A stretch of DNA of 64,000 nucleotides from Hyphomicrobiales bacterium. Its GTDB lineage: Bacteria > Pseudomonadota > Alphaproteobacteria > Rhizobiales > Rhizobiaceae. Location of the stretch: NCBI GenBank assembly GCA_900465915.1, contig UBKJ01000017.1:124001-188000 (forward strand), written 5' to 3'. The notes under the pieces were generated by a model that saw nothing but the letters and a program-made list of their open reading frames with translations, had not been told where the DNA came from and did no database searches. Of this stretch, positions 41,057 to 48,636 are shown piece by piece. Made by a program: the position numbers and the translations under genes. The first letter of the stretch is position 1, and every line of letters starts with the position of its first letter.

Positions 41057-44000
41057 CTAGAACTCGAAGATCGAGCGGAAGATGCCCGGCGCGATGATGG
41101 AGATCGGGTTGACGATCACCTGCGGCTGCTTGGCGTTGCCGACCAGCTTGTAGGTGATGCCGAGCAGGCCGCGGTCGCGGCCGTTGCCGAGCAGCGCGCC
41201 GAAGATCGGCACCTCGCCGAAGATGCGGTTGATGCCGTAGGCCGGCATGAAGGTGCCGGTGATCGACATGTTGCCGGCGCGGTCGTAGAGCGTACCCTGG
41301 AAGGTGGTGCCGACGGTGGGGCTGCGCACCACGCCCTTGGTGAGGGTGAGATAGCCGTCGCCCTTCTCGATCAGCGAGAAGCCGCGCTCCACGTCGACGC
41401 GCGACACGTCGATGTTGCGCTTGACCGCCTGGTTGAGGCTGGCGCCGTTGGAGCCCGCCGGCGTCGAGACGATCTTGGCCAGGCGCGGCTCGTTGACGAT
41501 GGAGAAGTTGCGCGCGTCGATCTGGCCGCGCAGCGGCGAATCGCCCTGCGCCGCCAGCCCGACGGTGATCCTGCCGCCGCGCATCTTGTCGTAGAAGTCG
41601 AAGAAGCGCAGCACCGCGCCGGCGTCGTTGGATTGCAGCGAGATGGAGCGCGCGCCGGCCTGCTCGTTGTTGGTGGCGACGAAGGCCGCGCCGGAGCCGG
41701 TGACGGCGTTGACCGACACGCCGGAAATCTTGGCGCCCGCGCTTTCGTAGGAAACGGCGACGTTGCGCAGGCTTTCGTTGTTGAAGCCGCCGACCTCGTC
41801 GATCTGGGCGCTGACCACCACGCGCGGGCCGGAGCCGCCCTTGCCGCCGCCGCCCTTCTTCTCGTTGCGGTCCGACACCTGCTTGATGAGCGAGCGGGCG
41901 TCGAACTCCGAGCCGCGCACGCTGACGCGGTAGGTCCCGCCCGTCCTGGTCGCCTTGATCGACAGGTTGTCGCTGCGGTTGAGCCGCACCTCGCGCAGGT
42001 CGGCCGATTGCAGGTCGCCCTTGACGATGGCGAGGTCGCCCCGGGCGCCGAAGGCGTCGCCGGTGAAGGCGAGGTCGCGAATGTCGATGCGGCTCTTGTC
42101 GGGGGCCTGGATCAGGTCGAAGGTCGCCTTGGCCGGCACGCCCGCGCCCTTGCGCCAGCCGAGCCAGGACAGGTCGATCTGCGTCTTGCCGAGATCGGCC
42201 GTCACCTTGCGCCGGCCGCCCTCGGCCATGGTGAGGTCGACGGCGATCGGCCCCGAGAACAGCGCGCCGAGGCCGGGCATGACCGCGTCGCGGGTCTTGT
42301 CGTCGATGTCGAGCCTGATCTTCTGCTCGCGCTTGACCGGGCCCTTGAGGTCGACCGGCTCGGTCATGCTGATCTTGGCCGGCACGCCGTCGAGGCGGGC
42401 GTCGGCGGTGATGACGGCGGCGGCCTGGTCGACCTTGATGTCGCCGACGGCGCCGGTGATGATGGAGCCCGCGACCGGCTTGGTCACGTCGAGATCAGCG
42501 AAGCCGATGTCGGCGGTCCATTTCAGCGTGCCGGGCGGCGCGCCCTTGGAGACGGCGAAGCTGACATGGACGCGGGACTTGACGTCGCCATTGACGTCCT
42601 CGGGCGTGAAGGGCACGTTCTTCAAGACGTCGATGGGCTTGTTGCCGGCGATCTCGGCGATGGCCGCCGCCTTGCCGTCGACGGAGATGTCGAGATCGGC
42701 GATGACCGGCCGCTGCGGCCCCCAGGGGATGACCAGCGTGCCGTCCGACACGTCCACCTGCCGGTTGTTGGCCGTGTAGGCCACGCCCTTGGCCAGCTTG
42801 ATGGTGGCGTGGGCGCCGCGCACCGTCACAGCGCCGTCGGCGTCGCGCACCGGCGGCAACTCGCCCACCACGTCGAAGCGCGTGTCGGCGACGTTGAAGT
42901 CGGCCTTGATCTCGTCGCCGGTCAAGGGCGGCGGCAGGCCGGGACCGTTGAAGCGGCCGCCGGCCAGCGAAATGTCGATATGGCTGTCCTTGAGGTCGCC
43001 GCCATACATGTTCTTCAGCACCCATTCGCGCGCGCCGTCGGCGACGTCGATGGGCCAGAGGTTCTTGGCGTCGGCCACCGGCATTTCGGGAATGCGCAGC
43101 ATGAAGATCATCTCGGGCGAGCCGGCGCCGAAGCCCATGCCGCCCTGGCCGTAGAGCACGCCCTTCTCGGTCTGCACGTCGAGATTGGCGAATTGCACGC
43201 GCTTCTGCTCGGGCAGGAAGCGGCCGCTGATGCGGGTGGCGAAGGAGAGCGGCTGCTCGGTCGATTCCGCCGGCGCGCTGACCGCCTTGGAGGTGAGGAT
43301 CTCGAAGCGGTAGGCGGGGCCTTCGGCGGCGCTTTCCGAGCCGGGCTCGGGGCCGAAGGCGCCGTTGAAGCTGGCGTCGAGGCCGCCCAGCCGCAGGCGC
43401 GAGCCCTTTACCTCGATCTTGCCGCTGCCCACCACATGTTCGAGGCCGAGCGTCAGGTCGCCGCGCACGCCCTCGACCTTGCCGAGCTCCATGTCGACGC
43501 CGGTGACGTTGAGCCCGGCGGTGAGGCGCTGCGGCTCGTCGGTGTCGGCGGCCTCGCCCTCCAGCGTCACCAGCGCCTTGCCGTTCAGCTCGAAATGGGC
43601 CGGGTTGACGCGGTTGGCGATGACGGGCGAGACGTCGGGCGGGGAGCCGAGCCGCACCGGGACGCCGGCGATGGCGAGCTTGAAGCCGTCGAGGTCGTCG
43701 GCGCCCGGCTTGCGGTCGACGCCGCCCTCGACGGCGATCGTATCGCCCTTCCAGCCGACCGCGCCGGAAATGCCGATGCGGCTTGCGCTCTGTTCGCTCA
43801 GGCGCAGCCGGTCGATGCGCAAGTTCTGCACGGCGTCGCCGGTCCTGAAGCGCAACTCGCTGTCGAGGATGGCGATGGAATGGGTGTTCTGCGCCGTCAG
43901 GAGATCGAGGCTGCGGCGCATGGCGGCGAACAATTCGCCCGAGACGGCGTCGAAATCGACGAAGCCGCGCGCATCGTGCGGCAAAGCGCGCCAGAAATCG

Positions 44001-44452
44001 CCCTTGCTCTCCGGCATGTCGAAGGAGACGCCCTCGACCTCCAATTGCGCCACGCGGATGCGACCGGCGAGCAGCGGCAGCGGCGCGAGGCCGAGGCGCA
44101 CGGACCTGACGCCCTTGAGCTCGAGGTTACGGCGGGGATCGGAAATGGAGACGTCGCGCGCCTCCAGCGCCACATGGCCGGCCGCGTCGAGCGACAGCGC
44201 CACCGAGCCGATGGCGGCGGAGGCGCCCGCGCCCAATATCTGCGTCAGGGATTTCTGCGCCTCGTCGCGCAGAAGGTCGCTGTTGACGCCGCCGCGCAGC
44301 AGCACGAAGCCGGCGCCGCCGACCAGCACCATCAGAAGGCAGATGGAAACGAAGCCGAAGACGCAGCGCGCCAGCACCGAGCGCCGCGGACGGACGCGCC
44401 CGCGAAGCACCGCCTCCGCGCCCTCCGCCGCGAGGCGTTCGATCCTCTTCAT
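41057..44452 (-). CDS. Large AsmA-like protein (DUF3971/YhdP type)
   Basis: 1131 residues from the ATG at 44452 (MKRIERLAAEGAEAVLRGRV); the frame above it is shadow sequence. One N-terminal transmembrane helix (about residues 28-50, FGFVSICLLMVLVGGAGFVL), then a very long repetitive beta-rich region in the periplasm and an AsmA-like C-terminus (GTTFQGTLYDRAGNMSITGT, PIFGALLGNGRDRGLLGITY). Proteins of this class (YhdP, TamB) form hydrophobic grooves bridging the envelope and are implicated in phospholipid transport to the outer membrane. Divergent from bcp. Confidence 0.88.
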   Translation of the reverse strand: MKRIERLAAEGAEAVLRGRVRPRRSVLARCVFGFVSICLLMVLVGGAGFVLLRGGVNSDLLRDEAQKSLTQILGAGASAAIGSVALSLDAAGHVALEARDVSISDPRRNLELKGVRSVRLGLAPLPLLAGRIRVAQLEVEGVSFDMPESKGDFWRALPHDARGFVDFDAVSGELFAAMRRSLDLLTAQNTHSIAILDSELRFRTGDAVQNLRIDRLRLSEQSASRIGISGAVGWKGDTIAVEGGVDRKPGADDLDGFKLAIAGVPVRLGSPPDVSPVIANRVNPAHFELNGKALVTLEGEAADTDEPQRLTAGLNVTGVDMELGKVEGVRGDLTLGLEHVVGSGKIEVKGSRLRLGGLDASFNGAFGPEPGSESAAEGPAYRFEILTSKAVSAPAESTEQPLSFATRISGRFLPEQKRVQFANLDVQTEKGVLYGQGGMGFGAGSPEMIFMLRIPEMPVADAKNLWPIDVADGAREWVLKNMYGGDLKDSHIDISLAGGRFNGPGLPPPLTGDEIKADFNVADTRFDVVGELPPVRDADGAVTVRGAHATIKLAKGVAYTANNRQVDVSDGTLVIPWGPQRPVIADLDISVDGKAAAIAEIAGNKPIDVLKNVPFTPEDVNGDVKSRVHVSFAVSKGAPPGTLKWTADIGFADLDVTKPVAGSIITGAVGDIKVDQAAAVITADARLDGVPAKISMTEPVDLKGPVKREQKIRLDIDDKTRDAVMPGLGALFSGPIAVDLTMAEGGRRKVTADLGKTQIDLSWLGWRKGAGVPAKATFDLIQAPDKSRIDIRDLAFTGDAFGARGDLAIVKGDLQSADLREVRLNRSDNLSIKATRTGGTYRVSVRGSEFDARSLIKQVSDRNEKKGGGGKGGSGPRVVVSAQIDEVGGFNNESLRNVAVSYESAGAKISGVSVNAVTGSGAAFVATNNEQAGARSISLQSNDAGAVLRFFDFYDKMRGGRITVGLAAQGDSPLRGQIDARNFSIVNEPRLAKIVSTPAGSNGASLNQAVKRNIDVSRVDVERGFSLIEKGDGYLTLTKGVVRSPTVGTTFQGTLYDRAGNMSITGTFMPAYGINRIFGEVPIFGALLGNGRDRGLLGITYKLVGNAKQPQVIVNPISIIAPGIFRSIFEF

Positions 44453-44653
44453 TTCCCGCCTGCTAACGCGGATCTTGCTCGGCTTCTCTGTCAATATCCC
44501 GGCCGGACCTGTCGCGGGGGTTCGATGAACGCGCCTGCTCGCCGTCCCGCCCCCGATTGCTCCCGTTTGCTGTTGCACCCATTCCCCGCGAATGCCATAG
44601 CGGAGATTGTAACAGGTGGCGCGCATGCTAATCCATAAAAGAAAGGCGTAGAT

Positions 44654-45127
44654 ATGGCTCATCCCCAGCTTGGCGATCCGGCGCCGGATTTCACCCTGCC
44701 GACCGACGGCGACGGCCCGCTGACGCTGTCGGCGCTGAAGGGCCGGCCGGTCGTGCTCTATTTCTATCCCAAGGACGACACGTCGGGCTGCACGAAGGAA
44801 GCCATCGCCTTTTCGGCGCTGAAGCCGGAATTCGACCGGCTGGGCGCGCGGGTGATCGGGCTTTCGCCGGACAGCGCGCAGAAGCACGCCAAATTCCGCA
44901 AGAAGCACGGCCTCAGCGTCGATCTCGCCGCCGACGAGGAACGCACGGCGCTGGAGGCCTATGGCGTCTGGGTGGAGAAGAGCCTTTACGGCCGCAAATA
45001 TATGGGCGTCGAGCGCACCACCTTCCTGATCGACGCCGAGGGCCGCGTGGCGCGGGTGTGGAGCAAGGTCAAGGTCGACGGCCATGCCGAGGACGTGCTC
45101 GCCGCGGCGCGCGCGCTGCAACCGTGA
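44654..45127 (+). CDS. bcp: Bcp/PrxQ-type peroxiredoxin
   Basis: Thiol peroxidase reducing hydroperoxides in the cytoplasm. 157 residues. Family frame: LGDPAPDFTLPTDGDG, peroxidatic Cys46 in DDTSGCTKEA, and VERTTFLIDAEGRVARVW. The usual resolving cysteine five residues later (CTKEACDF in E. coli-like forms) is Ile51 here, and there is no other cysteine, so this is a 1-Cys type that needs an external thiol. The stop overlaps the start of the DUF455 gene. Confidence 0.94.
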   Translation: MAHPQLGDPAPDFTLPTDGDGPLTLSALKGRPVVLYFYPKDDTSGCTKEAIAFSALKPEFDRLGARVIGLSPDSAQKHAKFRKKHGLSVDLAADEERTALEAYGVWVEKSLYGRKYMGVERTTFLIDAEGRVARVWSKVKVDGHAEDVLAAARALQP

Positions 45128-45927
45128 CGCTGCGCGGCGACGCCATCCGGGCCATCGCGGCCGCCGACCTCGACGAGAAGGTGCGGCTGACGCGCGAGAC
45201 GGCGGCGCGCTGGTTCGCGCGCAGCCTGTCGCTGCGCGGGCCGCTCGACCCGCCGCCGCCCGACCGGCCCGGACGGCCGGAAAAGCCCGAGCTGGTGCCG
45301 CCGCGCATGCTCAAGAAACGCTCGCTCAACACCGAGCATGGCCGCATCGCGCTGATGCACGCGCTGGCGCATATCGAGCTCAACGCCATCGACCTGGCGC
45401 TCGACATCGTGGCGCGCTTCGCCGCGCGCAACGTGCCGCGCAGCTTCTTCGACGGCTGGATGAAGGTGGCCGACGACGAGGCGCGGCATTTCACGCTTTT
45501 GCGCGGGCGGCTGCGCGACCTCGGCGCTGATTACGGCGACATGCCGGCCCATGACGGGCTGTGGCAATCGGCGCACCAGACCCGCAACGACCTCGACGCG
45601 CGGCTGGCCGTGGTGCCGCTGATCCTGGAGGCGCGCGGGCTGGACGTGACGCCGTCGCTGATCGAGAAGATGCTGGAGACCGGCGACCGCGAGACCGCCG
45701 CCATCCTCGACGTCATCTACAACGACGAGAAGAAGCATGTGGCGGTGGGCGCAAAGTGGTTCCGCTTCTTCTGCGCCCGCAACCGCATCGATCCGGCGGC
45801 GCGGTTCCAGGAGCTGGTGCGGGCCAATTTTCGCGGCGAGTTGAAGCCGCCCTTCAACGACATCGCCCGCGCCGAGGCGGGCCTGACGCCCTCCTTCTAC
45901 CGCAGCCTGTCGCCCGTCTCGAACTGA
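45124..45927 (+). CDS. Ferritin-like DUF455 protein
   Basis: 267 residues from a GTG at 45124 that overlaps the bcp stop (GTGA), so translation is coupled to the peroxiredoxin. Four-helix-bundle, di-iron-type pattern: HALAHIELNAIDLALD, VADDEARHFTLLRGRL and DVIYNDEKKHVAVGAKW give the E ... ExxH ligands twice. The N-terminal part (KKRSLNTEHGRIALMHALAH) is typical of DUF455 proteins; the enzymatic role is unknown. The link with bcp suggests a function in peroxide or iron stress. Confidence 0.88.
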   Translation: MTLRGDAIRAIAAADLDEKVRLTRETAARWFARSLSLRGPLDPPPPDRPGRPEKPELVPPRMLKKRSLNTEHGRIALMHALAHIELNAIDLALDIVARFAARNVPRSFFDGWMKVADDEARHFTLLRGRLRDLGADYGDMPAHDGLWQSAHQTRNDLDARLAVVPLILEARGLDVTPSLIEKMLETGDRETAAILDVIYNDEKKHVAVGAKWFRFFCARNRIDPAARFQELVRANFRGELKPPFNDIARAEAGLTPSFYRSLSPVSN

Positions 45928-46010
45928 CCGGGCCCGCTTCCGCAAGACTTTGTTAACCCTAATAAGTTTTAATCAAAACAGGGTTTTGCGGACAGGATCG
46001 GCAGGTTTCC

Positions 46011-47339
46011 ATGACCACGAAAGGCGCACGGCGGAAGGCGTTGGGCGAGCGCAAGGAATCGCCCGTGGTGATCATCGCGCGCGGCGACAGGATCAGCCAT
46101 TTCACGCTGCGGCCCTGGATGACCGTCCTGGGCGGCGCGGCGTTTCTGACGCTCTCCGCCGCCTATCTCGGCGCCGCCGGCTATCTGGCGCTGCGCGACG
46201 ACCTGATGAGCGCCGCCGTCACCCGGCAGGCGCGCGCCCGGCAGCTCTACGAGGACCGCATCTCGGCGCTGCGCACCGAGGTCGACCGCATCACCAGCCG
46301 GCAGATGCTGGACCAGCAGGTGATGGAGAACAAGGTGGCCGAGCTGATGCGCCGCCAGCAGACGCTGAGCCAGCGCGACCGGCTGCTGGCCCCGCTCCTG
46401 GAGCGCGCCTCGACCTTGCAGCCTTTGCCCGACAAGCCGGCCGAAGCGCCGCCGGCGCCGGAACAGCACAGCGCCATGATCCCCGACGAGGCCTTCAAGA
46501 CCGCCGGGATCGATCCCATCATCACCGGCCCCGTGCCGGGCCGTCCGCCCAAGGCGGAGCGGCGCGCCGAGGCGACGGCGCCGGGCCTGCGGCTTTCGGG
46601 CGGCGTCGGCGGCGAATCCGCCGGCGAGACCTCGGACAAGATCCTCGCCACGGTCAACCAGGCGCTGCGCCGCATCGAGAGCGAGCAGCAGGGCAAGGTG
46701 CGCAGCCTCGCCGACGCGGCGTCGGAAAAGGCGGCCAATATCGTCGACGCGCTCAACGAGGCGGGCCTCCGCATCGAGAACGGCCGCGAGGCGGCCGACG
46801 CCATGGGCGGGCCGCTCGTCCCCGTCTCGGCGCCGGGGGCTGCGGTCAACCAGTTCGACATGCAGCTGCGCGACCTCGACAGCGCGCTCGACCGGCTCGA
46901 CAGCGTGCGCAAGCAGGCGCGCGCCCTGCCGCTCGCCAATCCCGCGCCGGGCATGCCGGTGACGAGCCTGTTCGGCGTGCGGCGCGACCCGATCCTCGGC
47001 ATGCCGGCCTTCCATGCCGGCGTCGATTTCCGCGCCGCCTACGGCCAGCCGGTGCTGGCGACCGCCGCCGGCACCGTGATCAAGGCCGGGCTGTTCGGCG
47101 GCTACGGCAATATAGTGGAGGTCGATCACGGCAACGGCTTCTCCACCCGCTACGCCCATATGAGCCGCATCCTGGTGCATGACGGGCAGAAGGTGAAGCG
47201 CGGCGGCGTTCTGGGCGAAGCCGGCAGCACCGGCCGCTCCACCGGCACGCATATCCATTACGAGGTGCGCGAGAAAGGCCGGCCGATCAATCCGGTCAAT
47301 TTCCTCAAGGCCGGCAAGCAGATCGAGGCGCTGCTGTAA
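46011..47339 (+). CDS. M23-family (LytM) cell-wall endopeptidase, membrane-anchored
   Basis: 442 residues. Short cytoplasmic start, one transmembrane helix (about 38-60, TVLGGAAFLTLSAAYLGAAG), coiled-coil region (about 70-135), a Pro-rich spacer, a second coiled coil (about 220-310), and the C-terminal M23 domain: FHAGVDFRAAYGQPV (first His and Asp), TRYAHMSRILV, and HIHYEVREKGRPINP (HxH). All zinc ligands are present, so an active peptidoglycan peptidase is likely. TTAACC at 45953-45958, about 55 bp upstream, resembles a CtrA half-site. Confidence 0.92.
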   Translation: MTTKGARRKALGERKESPVVIIARGDRISHFTLRPWMTVLGGAAFLTLSAAYLGAAGYLALRDDLMSAAVTRQARARQLYEDRISALRTEVDRITSRQMLDQQVMENKVAELMRRQQTLSQRDRLLAPLLERASTLQPLPDKPAEAPPAPEQHSAMIPDEAFKTAGIDPIITGPVPGRPPKAERRAEATAPGLRLSGGVGGESAGETSDKILATVNQALRRIESEQQGKVRSLADAASEKAANIVDALNEAGLRIENGREAADAMGGPLVPVSAPGAAVNQFDMQLRDLDSALDRLDSVRKQARALPLANPAPGMPVTSLFGVRRDPILGMPAFHAGVDFRAAYGQPVLATAAGTVIKAGLFGGYGNIVEVDHGNGFSTRYAHMSRILVHDGQKVKRGGVLGEAGSTGRSTGTHIHYEVREKGRPINPVNFLKAGKQIEALL

Positions 47340-47340
47340 T

Positions 47341-47367
47341 AAAAAACCCGGCGCAAGGCCGGGTTTT
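47341..47367. terminator. Bidirectional terminator between the M23 gene and prfB
   Basis: Stem AAAAAACCCGGC-GCAAG-GCCGGGTTTTT, symmetrical, between two convergent genes. Confidence 0.9.
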
Positions 47368-47389
47368 TCATGTGTTTTTTTAAACCGGG

Positions 47390-48518
47390 TCAGTCGATGT
47401 CGGCGATCATCTCGCCATTGCCCTCGATGCGGTGGGCGAGCGCCGCCTCCATGAAGGGCGTGACAGCGCCGTCGAGCACTTCCTGCGGATTGGTGCTTTC
47501 GACGCCGGTGCGCAGGTCCTTGACGAGCTGGTAGGGCTGCAGCACGTAGGAGCGGATCTGGTGGCCCCAGCCGATGTCGGTCTTGGTGGCGTTGGCCGCG
47601 TCGGTCGCCGCCTCGCGTTTCTTCAGCTCCTCCTCGTAAAGGCGGGCGCGCAGCATGGCCCAGGCCTTTTCGCGGTTCTTGTGCTGCGAGCGCTCGGCCT
47701 GGCACTGCACCACGATGCCGGAGGCGATATGCGTGATGCGCACCGCCGAGTCGGTCGTGTTGACGTGCTGGCCGCCGGCGCCCGACGCGCGATAGGTGTC
47801 GATGCGCACGTCCGATTCGGTCACCTGCACGTCGATATTGTCGTCGATGACCGGATAGACCCAGATGCTGGCGAAGGAGGTGTGCCGGCGCGCGTTGGAA
47901 TCGTAGGGCGAAATGCGCACCAGACGGTGCACGCCCGATTCGGTCTTCAGCATGCCGTAGGAATTGTGCCCCTTGACGAGAATGGTGGCGGATTTGATGC
48001 CCGCTTCCTCGCCCTCGTGCACTTCCATCACCTCGACCTTGCGGCCGTTGCGGTCGGCCCAGCGGGTGTACATGCGCAAAAGCATGGACGCCCAGTCCTG
48101 GCTTTCCGTGCCGCCGGCGCCGGCGTGGACTTCGACATAGGTGTCGTTGGCGTCCGCTTCACCGGAAAGCAGCATGTCGATCTGGCGGCGGTCGATCTCC
48201 CGCTTGAGCTCGCGGATCGCGGCCTCGGCGTCCTCGACGATCGCCTTGTCGCCCTCCTCCTCGCCCATGGCGATGAGTTCGACGCTGTCGTTGAGCGTCT
48301 GGGTGAGCTGCTTCACGCCGGTGATGCTGTCGTCAAGCTGCTGGCGCTCGCGCATCAGCTTCTGGGCTTCCTGCGCGTCGTTCCACAGCGTCGGGTCTTC
48401 GGCTTTCTGGTTCAGATAGCCCAGACGTTTGATCGCCTGATCCCAGTCAAAGATGCCTCCTCAGCAGGCTTATGGCCTGCTGGATTTCGTCAACCAGCGT
48501 CTCGATTTCCGCGCGCAT
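47390..48518 (-). CDS. prfB: Peptide chain release factor 2, made by programmed +1 frameshift
   Basis: Terminates translation at UGA and UAA. The gene is in two frames: codons 1-23 (48518-48450, [20 protein letters not shown]...), an in-frame TGA at 48449-48447, and 352 further codons in the +1 frame (48448-47390, beginning [20 protein letters not shown]). The full product is 375 residues. The GGQ peptidyl-hydrolysis motif ([19 protein letters not shown]) is at 248-250. The stop-recognition tripeptide, SPF in E. coli, reads SPY at 203-205 ([15 protein letters not shown]). Gene-finding programs that ignore frameshifting will start it too late, at about 48355. Confidence 0.96.
48447..48461 (-). 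promoter_or_regulatory. Programmed +1 frameshift site of prfB
   Basis: Read on the minus strand: AGGAGG, 3-nt spacer CAT, slippery CTT, stop TGA, then C. This is the standard RF2 autoregulatory element: an internal Shine-Dalgarno 3 nt before the P-site Leu codon and a UGA-C stop. Low RF2 lets the ribosome slip +1. Confidence 0.95.
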
Positions 48519-48636
48519 GGGCAGATCGTTCCTTCATTCTAAATTCGGAGAGCCAAGGGCGAACGCCCCCGGCCAGCGCCGCGGACCATAGTGAGGCCGC
48601 GGCGCGGTGTAAAGGCCAAAGGCCCGCCCGTATCGG

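Noticed and set aside
45953..45975. CtrA site (TTAA-N7-TTAA) upstream of the M23 gene
   Set aside because: TTAACC is present, but the second half-site is at the wrong spacing (12 instead of 7), so only a half-site can be claimed.
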